Part shown: positions 36,031-47,661 of the stretch, in pieces
How positions within the stretch are numbered: position 1 is the first letter of the stretch
Layout of the letters: the number at the start of each line of letters is the position of its first letter
DNA from: Mytilisepta virgata
Taxonomy: Eukaryota > Mollusca > Bivalvia > Mytilida > Mytilidae
Direction: 5' to 3'
DNA length: 64,000 bases
NCBI GenBank assembly: GCA_028015205.1
Contig: CM051520.1
Span: forward strand, 6,730,501-6,794,500
The notes under the pieces: model-generated
What the model was told of the DNA's origin: nothing
The model's database searches: none
Seen by the model: only the letters and a program-made list of their open reading frames with translations
Made by a program: the position numbers and the translations under genes

Positions 36031-38376
36031 TATACGACCGCAAAATTTTTGCGGTCGTATATTGGTATGACGTTGGCGTCGTTGTCGTCCGTCGGAGTCT
36101 GTAGACATTTGGTTTTCGCACTATAACTTTAGTATAAGTTAATAGAAATCTATGAAATTTAAACACAAGGTTTATGACCACAAAAGGAAGGTTGGGATTG
36201 ATTTTGGGAGTTTTGGTCCCAACAGTTTAAGAATCAGGGGCCAAAAAAGGGCCCAATAAGCATTTTTCTTGGTTTTCGCACAATAACTCTAGTATAAGTA
36301 AATAGAAATCTATGAAATTTTAACACAAGGTTTATGACCACAAAAGGAAGGTTGGGATTGTTTTTGGGAGTTTTGGTCCCAACAGTTTAGGAATTAGGGG
36401 CTAAAAAAGGCCCAAATAAGCATTTGTCTTGGTTTTTGCACAATAACTTTAGTATAAGTAAATAGAAATCTATGAAATTTAAACACAAGGTTTATGACCA
36501 CAAAAGGAAGGTTGGGATTGATTTTTGGTCCCAACAGTTTAGGAATTAGGGGCCAAAAGGGCCCAAAATTAAACTTTGTTTGATTTCATCGAAAATTGAA
36601 CTATTGGGGTTCTTTGATATGTCGAATCTAACCGTGCATTTAGATTCTTAATTTTTGGTCCCGTTTTCAAATTGGTCTACATTAAGGTCCAAAGGGTCCA
36701 AAATTAAACTTAGTTTGATTTTAACAAAAATTGAATTCTTGGGGTTCTTTGATATGCTGAATCTAAACATGTACTTAGTTTTTTTATTATGGGCCCAGTT
36801 TTCAAGTTGGTCCAAATCGGGGTCCAAAATTAAACTTTGTTTGATTTCATCGAAAATTGAACTATTGGGGTTCTTTGATATGCCGAATCTAACCGTGCAT
36901 TTAGATTCTTAATTTTTGGTCCCGTTTTCAAATTGGTCTACATTAAGGTCCAAAGGGTCCAAAATTAAACTTAGTTTGATTTTAACAAAAATTGAATTCT
37001 TGGGGTTCTTTGATATGCTGAATCTAAACATGTACTTAGTTTTTTTATTATGGGCCCAGTTTTCAAGTTGGTCCAAATCGGGGTCCAAAATTAAAGCTAA
37101 AAAAGGGGTAAATTATTTTTTTTGGGGGGTGGGGGCAATTCTCCACAGCATATTGTATCGCACAAGAATTCAAAAATTGAATATAAATTCAAATCATATG
37201 ACCAATTCTAAGTTCTTTATTTCAGTTATTCTGTTTTAGAAACCTATTATGTGTCAAATATTTCAAGAAATTTTCAATTACACAGTATTGTGCAATAGCA
37301 AGAATCAGTATAATTTAAACCAATTTACATTATTTACATTACAATTAAAGGATAACTTCAGTAACACCCAACAATGACTTCAATCCAAACATATATATTG
37401 AATAAACTTACAAATCAGAAATTTTAAAATTATATGATACTAACATACATACTACTGCTAACAATTAAATATGACTTAGAGCAAATATGACAACATGATT
37501 ATAAAAATATGTACAAAGAGGGATAACTCTTTTTTTTATCTCAAATTTTGAATATGTGCTGATGAAGCTTTTTTGTTTATCTCATCTAAACTGCTTTTAA
37601 ATTATGCATATTTAAAATTTGCCATCCATGACTATGATGTCATTTTCTATTTTAATACGTTATGGTGTATTTAAATGGGCTGTTATGGTTGCAAAGTATC
37701 AAGAGAAATGGGGGGGGGGATGAAAACAAAATTTAGGGGGGGAATGAGAAATTGGGGAGGGGGCAATTTTTTTCTCATTTCATAATTCATAAATTAAAAA
37801 GGAAATTTCAAATTTTTTTTAGCAAAAAAGGGGGGGTTACAATAAATTTTATTGTTTTTTGTTGTTTTTTTTTTTTGGGAGGGGGAGTCAATGTGCAACT
37901 TCATAGTGTATTTTTTTTTTGGGGGGGGGGGGGGGGGGCAATTCTCCACAGCATATTGTATTGCACAAGAAGCAAAAAATTGAATATAAATTGAAATCAT
38001 ATGACCAATTCTAAGTTCTTTGGTTTCAGTTATTCTGTGTCAGAAACCTATTATGTGTCAAATATTTGAAGAAATTTTCAATTGCACAGTATTGCGCAAT
38101 AGCAAGAAATTGATATGTGTGCCCAATTTTAAATTGGTTATTTCTGATTTATATATAAAAACAAAAAATACTGATATGGTTTGAATAGGTAAATTAAAAA
38201 TTTTTAAGTTCTTAGACAACATTCATTCTGTGTCAGAAACCTATGCTGTGTCAAATATTTATTCACAATCCAAATTCAGTATTGTATCAAGCTTGAATGT
38301 TGTGTTCATAATTGCCCCAACTATTCAGGGTTCGACATCTGCGGTCGTATCTAGCTGCGCCCAGCGGAGCATTTTA
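36031..38376 (+). mobile_element. TACGACCGC repeat element, copy C
   Basis: Both ends are present: the TACGACCGCAAAA hairpin at 36031 and the CCCAGCGGAGC hairpin near 38361. Two to three ~260-bp subrepeats (36590-37100) give identical open frames that are not genes. There are G runs near 37713 and 37919-37938. Confidence 0.8.
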
Positions 38377-38611
38377 TTTTTTTTATAATAAAACATTTGC
38401 ATATTTCTGATATGTTAATGACTTTTATTTTGTTTTTTTTTTATATTAATTCTTTAAGAAATGGAATTTAACACCATTTTCTCTGTACTTTGTATTTTAT
38501 TATAACAATCATAATTCCATACAGTAATGAGTAGACACACTTTGGGTATATGTACATGTATGCATATTTAAACTAGAGACTCTGAGGCCTGAGCCTGTAT
38601 CGCTCACCTGG

Positions 38612-39400
38612 CAGAAACAAGAATTGCCCATGCCCGGCATGTTTGTCACATGATCTAAACAAAATGAGAAAAGTTTGTAAAAACCTTCCACAGATGCTTC
38701 TTGTCAAGTTTCGTTTCATTTGGCCAAGCTGTTTCAGAGAAGAAGATTTCTTTATATCAGCCTATCAGAAACAAGGATTGCCCATGGCAGCCATGCTTGT
38801 CGTCCAATCAGGATGTAAAAGATTCTTTTCATAAAACTTTCCAAACGGATACTTCCTGTCAAGTTTGGCTGACAGTTTTGGCCAAGTAGTTCCAGAATTT
38901 TTTTTTTTAATCAACCAATCAGAAAAAAGAATTGCCCATGACGGCCACGTTTGTTGCCCGATTGGGACGAAATGAGGAAACTTTGTAGAGAACCTCTCAT
39001 AGATGTTTCATGTCAAGTTTCGTTCCATTTGGCCATGCGATTTCAGAGGAGAAGATTTTTATATATCAGCCAATAAGAAACAAGTACTGCCCATGGTGGC
39101 CATATTTGTAGTCCTATAGAGAAAAAAATGAAGAGACTTTGTGCAGAACCTCCAATAGATGCTTCCTGTCTGGTTTCATTACTTTTGGCCAAACAGTTCC
39201 AGAAAAGAAAAAAAATTAATCAACCAATGAGAAATAAGAATTGTCCATGATGGCCATGTTTGTTGCCCGATCGGGACGAAATGAAAAAAATTTATAACGA
39301 ACCTCCCATATATGCTTCCTGTCAAGTTTAGTTCCATTTGGCCAAGCAATTTCAGAGGAGAAGATTTTCTTTATTCAGCCAATCAGAAACAAGAACTGCA
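38612..39400. repeat. Tandem repeat, about six units of ~154 bp
   Basis: Units restart with CAGAAACAAGAATTGCCCATG or variants near 38612, 38766, 38917, 39072, 39225 and 39381. Shared internal blocks are CTTCCTGTCAAGTTT and TTTCAGAGGAGAAGAT. The leader TCGCTCACCTGGCAG resembles the bivalve AGCTCACC family. Confidence 0.7.
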
Positions 39401-40332
39401 CAAAAAAGGAACAATGCTTTGATTGTCACGATTGTTGCTCTTCATCTTGATGGTTAATCACTGAAAGGTCAAGTAATGACTGAAAAACTAAGGAAATCTT
39501 ATATTATGTTCAAAATAAATCAAGTCAGGTTTGTATTAAATAATGATCTTAAGCTTTTCATGTAATGCTTGTGATTTATTAAATCAACTTTCGGATCCAA
39601 ATATTTATTTTGGAAAAAATATATCTAAACCGATATTTTTTTCTATAGTCTTGTAAAACAGAATATTTGTTTTGGCTCTTGCTGCAACAGATTATTTTTT
39701 TCCCTTCCCTTTGGAACCAGAATATTTTTTCCACAAAAAAAACCATACCCCCTCCCCCCCCCCCCCCTTTTGAAGTTAAATGGTTGTTCCCTGAATTTTA
39801 TTGGTTCGGTGCAACCTTCGACATAATATTGAAACTGGACACCCCTAATGATGAATTAGGCCAAATTGCCCAGTGGATTTAGAGGAGACCACCGTGGTAG
39901 CAGAGGTCGGAATTACCTGACACCGTTTTGGAAAGGGACCATCTTAAGATCATTAAAGTAAAATTTGGTTGATGTTGACTTAGTATAGTTTCAGAGGAAA
40001 AGATTTTAAAAATTTCCTTCCTACTTTTCTATAATTATCTCCGGCAACCTTCTTGGTTGAAGGTCGGGGACAAAGGACATATTTTAGAAGGGGACCACCC
40101 AAGGAATTTTCCAACGAAGTTTGGTTCCAATAGGCCTAGCAGTTTCAGAGGAGATCTTCCAATTTTATTCCCGTAGGATCCTAAGTTTAATTTTGTCGGG
40201 CCGTGACGGAAATCTTGGATGACGGACGAACACACCAGATAAAAAGTTTAAAGGGGGCCATCCCATAACTATTATAGCCATTTTTTGGTTGCAATTGGCC
40301 CTGTAGTTTTAGAGGAGAAGATTTTTATATTA
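39401..40332. other. No gene seen
   Basis: This is repeat-derived sequence with a poly-C run at about 39751-39770 and degraded copies of the GTTTCAGAGGAGAAGA block at 39990, 40140 and 40305. No coding signal was found. Confidence 0.4.
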
Positions 40333-42350
40333 AATAAAATGCTCCGCTGGGCGCAGCTAGATACGACCGCAGATGTCGAACCCTGAATAGTTGGGGCAAT
40401 TATGAACACAACATTCAAGCTTGATACAATACTGAATTTGGATTGTGAATAAATATTTGACACAGCATAGGTTTCTGACACAGAATGAATGTTGTCTAAG
40501 AACTTAAAATTTTTTAATTTACCTATTCAAACCATATCAGTATTATTTGTTTTTATATATAAATCAGAAATAACCAATTTAAAATTTAAAATTGGGCACA
40601 CATATCAATTTCTTGCTATTGCGCAATACTGTGCAATTGAAAATTTCTTCAAATATTTGACACATAATAGGTTTCTGACACAGAATAACTGAAATCAAAG
40701 AACTTAGAATTGGTCATATGATTTGAATTTATATTCAATTTTTTGCTTCTTGTGCAATACAATATGCTGTGGAGAATTGCCCTCCCCAAAAAAAAATAAT
40801 AATTTACCCCTTTTTTTAGCTTTTGTGCAATACACTATGAAGTTGCACATTGACCCCCCTCCCCAAAAAAAAACAAAAAACAATAAAATTTATTGTAACC
40901 CCCCCCCCCCCTTTTTTTGCTAAAAAAAAATTTGAAATTTTCTTTTTAATTTATGAAATATGAAATGAGAAAAAAATTACCCCTCTCCAATTTCTCATTT
41001 ACCCCCCCCCCCCCCCCCATTTCTTTATACTTTGCAACCATAACAGCCCATTTAAATACACCATAACATATAAAAATAGAAAATGACATCATAGTCATGA
41101 ATGGCAAATTTTAAATATACATAATTTAAAAGCAGTTTAGATAAGATAAACAAAAAAGCTTCATCAGCACATTTTATATTGGCAAATTTACAATGAAGTT
41201 CATTAGAGTTATTGGCAAATTTCCAATGGAATTTGTTAATAATAAAGTTTTGATAACAGGGCACACATATCAATTTTTTGCTATTGCGCAATACTGTGCA
41301 ATTGAAAATTTCTTCAAATATTTGACATATAATAGGTTTCTGACACAGAATAACAGAAATAAAGAACTTAGAATTGGTCATATGATTTGAATTTATATTC
41401 AATTTTTTGCTTCTTGTGCAATACAATATGCTGTGGAGAATTGCCCCACCCCCAAAAAAAAATATAATTTAGCCTCTTTTTAGCTTTAATTTTGGACCCC
41501 GATTTGGACCAACTTGAAAACTGGGCCCATAATAAAAAAAACTAAGTATATGTTTAGATTCAGCATATCAAAGAACCCCAAGAATTCAATTTTTGTTAAA
41601 CTCAAACTAAGTTTAATTTTGGACCCTTTGGACCTTAATGTAGACCAATTTGAAAACGGGACCAAAAATTAAGAATCTAAATGCACGGTTAGATTCGGCA
41701 TATCAAAGAACCCCAATAGTTCAATTTTCGATGAAATCAAACAAAGTTTAATTTTGGACCCCGATTTGGACAAACTTGAAAACTGGGCCCATAATAAAAA
41801 AACTAAGTACATGTTTAGATTCAGCATATCAAAGAACCCCAAGAATTCAATTTTTGTTAAAATCAAACTAAGTTTAATTTCGGACCCTTTGGACCTTAAT
41901 GTAGACCAATTTGAAAACGGGACCAAAAATTAAGAATCTAAATGCACGGTTAGATTCGGCATATCAAAGAACCCCAATAGTTAAATTTTCAATGAAATCA
42001 AACAAAGTTTAATTTTGGACCCTTTTGGCCCCTAATTCCTAAACTGTTGGGACCAAAACTCCAAAAATCAATCCCAAACCTTCCTTTTGTGGTCATAAAC
42101 CTTGTGTTTAAATTTCATAGATTTCTATTTACGTATACTAAAGTTATTGTGCAAAAACAAGAAAAATGCTTATTTGGGCCCTTTTTTAGCCCCTAATTCC
42201 TAAACTGTTGGGACCAAAACTCCCAAAAACAATCCCAACCTTCCTTTTGTGTTCATAAACCTTGTGTTAAAATTTCATAGATTTATATTTACTTATAGTA
42301 GAGTTATTGTGCGAAAACCAAGAAAAATGCTTATTGGTCCCTTTTTTGGG
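40333..42350 (-). mobile_element. TACGACCGC repeat element, copy D, truncated
   Basis: The GCTCCGCTGGGC end is present at 40333. On the other side similarity stops near 42350, before the TACGACCGC hairpin, so that end is missing. It faces copy C in inverted orientation inside the same 7.7-kb insertion. Confidence 0.75.
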
Positions 42351-43178
42351 TAATACGATTTTTACCAAAAAATTAAACGCAAGTAGATCTTGTCCTGATC
42401 GTTTTTAACTTGCCAGATTTTCTCTAAAAGACATTTCTTCTGAGATAATTTTCAAAACTACTGTCTGACCCATATGCTCTGTTTTTAGTAATATAGGCAA
42501 TGTGGTTTGACTTCCGCGTCAATGAAATACGCAATAATATAAAAAAAGACAAACAACAATAAAATGGTTCCTAAACTATTCACATTTATATTATTTTGAA
42601 GGATATAGTTTTGTATCACAACTTTAAATCCCACAATTCAGTGTACGGATTATTTTAAGGAAGTATTGAAAAAAAACAGGATCCACATGCATTTGATAGC
42701 TATATTCGGTGTCCAGATGATTATAAACGGCGAAGGATAAAACTCTACGCACAATAACTTAATCCCAAAAGGGGGGGGGGGGGGGAGTACTTTGCAAAAT
42801 GTTCTGCTCGCAGGCTAGTACTATTTATTTCTCGATTTTGCTATATTGTTTAGGGGTCCCAAAAATTGCAGGTATTTTGGGAGGGTGCCTTCGAAAAGAC
42901 GAAAATAATAGTTTTTTTCGGATCTGGGTAGAGATATCTTTATTGGGGTGTCAACAAATGTAGCTATTTTCTTTTTTGTACAGGCAATTTTTTTTTCTCT
43001 CTCCCCCTAAACTTAATCCGTAACTCGAATTTTAACTCGACATGCAACTCGATAAATGACAGAAATCAATATCTCGAGTTAACTCGAAGATTAACTCGAA
43101 CTCGAACTCTAACTCTAACTCTAACTCGAACTCGAACTCTAACTCTAACTAACTCGAACTCGATGTTTAGTCACACCC

Positions 43179-43560
43179 ATTTTAATGACACATTAAAAAT
43201 TATTGATAGGAAAAGTACCCGGAATAAAGCATTTGTAGAAACAGTACACAGTTTAAAATCACTAATTAAGTCGAATAAGTTAATCGATGTTTGGCGAGTT
43301 TTTAATCAAAATAAACAACAATTTACGTGGAGAAGAAAAGATAACTCTAAAGCTAGTCGTATAGATTTGGTACTTATTAGTAAAGATTTCCAGTCCCTTG
43401 TTCAATCTTGTCAAATCAAACCAGTGGTTATTCAATATACAGACCATCAAGGGGTATTTTTAAATTTTACAACCAGGATATCTGAAAGAGGTTAAGGCTT
43501 TTGGAAGTTAAATAATTCAGTTTTGAAAGACGAAGAATATATAACAACTAGGAAAAAACC
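43179..43560 (+). pseudogene. LINE ORF2 endonuclease domain, C-terminal part
   Basis: This continues the endonuclease interrupted at 35510. The frame opens NDTLKIIDRKSTRN and includes FTWRRKDNSKASRIDLVL, the conserved S-R-I-D segment, and a YTDHQGV motif equivalent to the catalytic S/T-D-H. A stop follows ISERG. The remaining ORF2 (linker and RT) may be the piece at 60558-61279. Confidence 0.8.
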
Positions 43561-43564
43561 CGTG

Positions 43565-44284
43565 GAAAATTGTCAGTCACGTGTATAGTTAGCTTTAACC
43601 CCTGGATGCCAATAAGTGTCAAATAGTTCTTTGTTGCAATTTAAAGTTGAAATATGCTTTATGCATGTGTTATGTTAGTTAAAGTAAGAAATATCTTTAA
43701 ACACATTAATTCTACAAAGTATAATTTTGTGCACTTAAATTCACAATTTTGAGCTAAAATTGACCAATGAAAGATGTTTATTTGATTTGCGTATTGTGGA
43801 ATAGAGGTTATTAGGCTGTTCCCACACGTAACTGGGTCATTTACCGAGCGATTAAGTTGAACAAATCGTCTACAAAAGGGGGAACTTCAACTATGGGGGC
43901 TGCAGAGGCGTAGACCTCCTTTTTCTGTCTGTAAATTGCAGATATTTCTTAATTTTATGTGTATTTCCTTTTGTTTGAAGTAATAGTTTTTTCATACTAT
44001 TGTGAAATAAGAGCTTTACGAGATGAAAGTAAGTATAACTTACGTGCCAAAGTGGGTTCCCCTGGAACACTTCTCTATTACACAATGATTATCAATTAAC
44101 GGTCGTCTTAGTATCTCTTAGTGCTTCTGTCCGCAATGGCGAATCACTCCAGAAAGAGACTGGGCTGTTACTTCTTCCGCCCAGCTGTTCCTCCAAGGGT
44201 CAGGATACACACCGAATGATGACGTCACACGGCTAAATTAAACCTTACCGGGATCCCCCGATTCCAGCGGGTAATTTCACAACA
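43565..44284 (-). repeat. Probable 3' LTR of the Gypsy element (outer limit uncertain)
   Basis: On the minus strand an 11-G run (44295-44285) is followed at once by TGTTGTGAAATTACCCGC, the arrangement of a polypurine tract and a TG-starting LTR. The outer boundary near 43565 is a guess, because no second LTR copy was found in the window to compare. Confidence 0.4.
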
Positions 44285-45790
44285 CCCCCCCCCCCATTTC
44301 AAAAAGGATGGGTTTTACAGGAAATGTTAACTATATGGGTGACTTAAACCTTATCGGTACCTACCAAGCCCTTAATTAACCACAAACAGGTGCAAAGCCT
44401 GTCCCTAGTCCTAATCAGAACCTCAGCTTGCCGAATGCTGAGTTCCCCAGAAACTTATCGCCCCCAAACGAGCAACACTTATAGAAAATGCAGGACTGAA
44501 TGACTACGACCGAATGAAAAGGGAAAAGAGAGGGTTCCAACCAGGAGGGGCACACTGGCAGAGGATGTTGGTCCAGGAAAAGTGAACCATATGTTAGGCA
44601 TAAAGACCTTGAACTATTGAGAGACCCCCCAGGTGGGAAAGGAATCAAAGCCTACAACAAGGACATGCCACTCCCGGCCGAGCACCGGGCATTACAAAAA
44701 AACTGCAATCCTGGCATGGACAATGTTGAGTGTGGGCGGGCCCAGGAAGAGAAATTGGTAAACTTGTTTATAAATATGACTGGTTGTCCCTCCAACAGGG
44801 GGAACCTAGCCCCGCCAAAGACGGGAAGAATGCCAAACAATAAGACAAAAACGTGCCAGATCCAGAAGAGTACTTATTGCCCCCCCCCCCCCAAACAAGG
44901 GAAATTCAATTCAGTCATAGCAGCCTGCAAGAGTTGGGGAAAAAGAAGAGAGGTTGAGAGGTTACCGCCACCTCCTATTGTGTCATGGGATGGGTCGCTA
45001 AGCCACCCATGACAACACTCCCGAAAACCACGTGGCATAAAAAGACAGTTAGTGTATTACACACTAACGCATAACCTCACAAGGACTATTACCCAAAATT
45101 TTAACAATGCTAATTCATTGGTTGAGTAAACTCCGTTGACGCCGAACGGCAATATTGCAGCCCATATCACGGCGGTCAACAATACTAAGGCTCCACATAT
45201 AAAACCTATATGCTTACTGTACCGACAAGGAAAAAGATAGCCTATTTATAAAAAATCTACTGCTTATCAACCCGGTAAGTAGGTATCCCTCCAGCCCCTG
45301 GAGTGGGAAAATTTCATATTATTCTTTACGTTAACCGTCCCAGAGAAACCCCACTAAATTCATTGTAAATTCATTTAAAAATATTTACATTAGACAATTA
45401 ACCCGTGAATTGGCTCACGGGGAAAATAATTTAGTTTCGCCTGCCATAGCCTCAATCAAAAATTTAACCTTCAAATGGATTTCTAAATCCTTGTCTCAAA
45501 TTTCACCCTACTGTCTACTAAAAATTCACAAGACATTTTAAAATAAAACTTGACAAGACATAAAGTAAAAATTTACCCTTACTAAAAATTACTAATGGTG
45601 AAATCAAGCCATACTGCATAGCAACATTCCGCTAACTGCTGTTGCAATTATCCAAAAACTTATTTACAAGAAAGTTCAAAAACTTATCTTAACTAACTAT
45701 GACAGGCGGACCCAAAACTATCTGAGTCCGAAGGTAACTCTCCGGAAAACATAACAAATGTCATTTACTCGGGAAAATCATTTCCCGCAC
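44285..45790 (-). other. Non-coding 3' part of the Gypsy element
   Basis: About 1.5 kb lie between the last Gypsy ORF and the putative polypurine tract. The open frames here are short, overlap each other on opposite strands and show no domain. A second C run is at 44880-44893. Confidence 0.4.
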
Positions 45791-46975
45791 CTACTGCAGT
45801 TCCCGGTCTGACACTAGGAGTACTGTCCTGTCTGTTAAGCTGAACAAGAAATCGTCCTCCAGGACCTCTGCTTCCTCCCAGTAAACATAGACAAAACCGG
45901 GCGTCTTGTAGTCAAACAAGACTTGGGCGTGGCATCGCAGATCCATCAAATCTTCTGCAGTTACACCCACCTTCTTGCGGCTTCTGGCATATGTAAGGAT
46001 GAAGGGTTTCTTGGCCCTCGCCGCTGGCTCTGGTGCTTCAGCTCCCTGGGTCTCTGTTGATCCAGTCACTGACACCTCGATCATCTCACCTTTAATCTGA
46101 ACTCTCCTCTCACTGGAGTCAGGTGAATCCCGGCCTTTACGGGCCGGGGCCTCTGCAACTTCTACTTCTGGCAGATCCAGGACTAACCCATAATGAGGCT
46201 CGGGTGTCGCCTCAGCTCCCGCCGGGACCAAGTCTTCTGAATACTTCCAAGTCCGCAGCAGATTCCTCTGTGCAGGAGTCAAATACTTAAGTAGGGTCAC
46301 TGCGACGCTCCAATACAGGAAACAAACGGGACTGTTTATAGGTGTAATAGTAAACCTATCTGGTGAAGTCCACCGGAACTCTTCACAAGTACGTCGCAAA
46401 GCTCTGACTGCCCCCACAGATATTGTGCACTCAGTGGGGAATCTCACCCTCTTGTTTACAAATGTTATTAATTGACCTACCGTAGCATCAGATCTACCTA
46501 CAATCCATCTGGCCAATTGCTGCACAGCAGTCCGCCTCTGTACCTGGTATTCAGGATCACGCATCACCGAGTCTGAGACCCGGTTATCAAACAAGTTGGT
46601 CAGGTGAGACCGCACCACGTGATTCCTCAGCTTTCGGTCCTTTTTCAGACACCCTGGTGCTGGACATGGTGACTCCCTTGGTAGTCCTCTGTACATCCGG
46701 GATTCCTTGGCCTTCCCAGCTGCCTCTTTTACCGCCTCTTCTACCTGCCCGGAGACAAGCCCCGGGGTTGGCGGTCCACTGGCCGCATCATCAAACTGCC
46801 CAGAAACAGGTTCCGGGATTGGCGGCTCGGCTGCTACCTGTCTAATTCTACGTCGCAGGTCTGTCGGTGAGAGGGACAGCAATCCTGCACCGCCTCTTCC
46901 AGCAGCCTTGTTAGTTTCTCTCTGCCAGGCCCTCTTAACATCTGCCTCAGTGTCACTCATTCTGAAAATAGACAA
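45791..46975 (-). CDS. Third ORF of the Gypsy element, C2H2-like zinc-finger protein, 394 aa
   Basis: The ORF is uninterrupted and lies downstream of pol, where an env gene would sit, but no signal peptide or membrane segment is visible. A single zinc-finger-like group is C104-x4-C109-x9-H119-x4-H124 (CPAPGCLKK..HVVRSH). Residues 50-82 contain two copies of a P-E/G-PVSGQ-type repeat. Residues 135-200 are basic (QQLARWIVGR). The C-terminal half is acidic, with charged linkers. I recognise no family. Being intact while pol is broken may mean recent insertion or reuse. Confidence 0.65.
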   Translation of the reverse strand: MSIFRMSDTEADVKRAWQRETNKAAGRGGAGLLSLSPTDLRRRIRQVAAEPPIPEPVSGQFDDAASGPPTPGLVSGQVEEAVKEAAGKAKESRMYRGLPRESPCPAPGCLKKDRKLRNHVVRSHLTNLFDNRVSDSVMRDPEYQVQRRTAVQQLARWIVGRSDATVGQLITFVNKRVRFPTECTISVGAVRALRRTCEEFRWTSPDRFTITPINSPVCFLYWSVAVTLLKYLTPAQRNLLRTWKYSEDLVPAGAEATPEPHYGLVLDLPEVEVAEAPARKGRDSPDSSERRVQIKGEMIEVSVTGSTETQGAEAPEPAARAKKPFILTYARSRKKVGVTAEDLMDLRCHAQVLFDYKTPGFVYVYWEEAEVLEDDFLFSLTDRTVLLVSDRELQ

Positions 46976-47079
46976 AAAGCTATCATCTCGGTCAGAAAAT
47001 TTCAGACACCTATAACTAATTTTGCAGAGTTAATGCCTTATCCCTTAGCCCCTTTTCCCCCCTCTTTTACTTTTTAAGT

Positions 47080-47661
47080 TTATGGGGTGACTGTCTGACA
47101 GTTTGGGCAGGTATATTTATCTAATGCTTCTGCCTCATTTGGACTAAGGTTGACACATGTAAGGTGAAACCAATCCTTACAATTGTCGCATTGAACCATC
47201 ATTTCGCCTGTGTCTGTGCCCTTACAAATACAATATTTTCTACTCTTACCAGATTTTCCGGACTGGTCCGTCAAGACATCTTCACCGTTTAATACGCGTT
47301 TCTGGCAGTCCTGTAACCATACCGGAATCTTGCGGTCTCTGCAAGGCTTTAAACGGTCATGGTTGGTTGTAAAAACAACGCGTTGCAACTTGACGCGGTA
47401 AACATACGCGGTGAATTTCTTAACAATTACACCCGGTCCTTTCCACGGTGGGCTCAACTTCTTGTTCTTCCCCTTGATTTGGGCTGTATCAAGAACATAC
47501 AAAAGATCACCTTCTTTATACTGTTTCTCTAGGACACGAAGATCATAATCTCTCTTCATCTTTTGTTGCGTTGCCTTCAGCGTCCGCCGGGCTATCTCGT
47601 GAGATTTACGGATTGCTGTTTCCAAGCCAATCACATATTCATCACTATCGGAGTATTTCCT
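47080..47661 (-). pseudogene. Gypsy integrase C-terminal region with PHD finger
   Basis: This is the downstream half of the split pol frame. It has the GPY/F-like module (YKEGDLLYVLDTAQI, LSPPWKGPGVIV) and then a canonical C4HC3 PHD finger (YCICKG, CDNCKDWFHLTCV, CPNC) at the extreme C-terminus. Chromodomains are the usual C-terminal chromatin module in Gypsy integrases. The aromatic residues around CKDWFH resemble H3K4me-binding PHD fingers. It is separated from the catalytic part by the insertion at 47662-48660. Confidence 0.8.

Larger units (their letters stand above)
35511..43178. mobile_element. 7,668-bp TIR element inserted in a LINE, 9-bp target duplication
   Basis: The outer ends GGGTGTGACTAAACATCGAG and its complement are followed inward by ~130 bp of GAGTT-based hexamers (GAGTTC/GAGTTA). 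ATTTTAATG occurs immediately outside both ends (35502-35510 and 43179-43187). Ignoring the insert and one duplication leaves the LINE endonuclease frame continuous. A 9-bp duplication is typical of MULEs. No transposase is visible inside; the interior holds copies C and D of the TACGACCGC element and a ~154-bp tandem array. Confidence 0.85.

Noticed and set aside
27307..41926. Repeated frames starting MVPFSNWSTLRSKGS
   Set aside because: They arise from ~130-bp subrepeats of the TACGACCGC element in several copies; no independent coding evidence.
44415..45012. Opposite-strand ORFs in the Gypsy 3' region
   Set aside because: They overlap on both strands, have no motif and cross a poly-C run.
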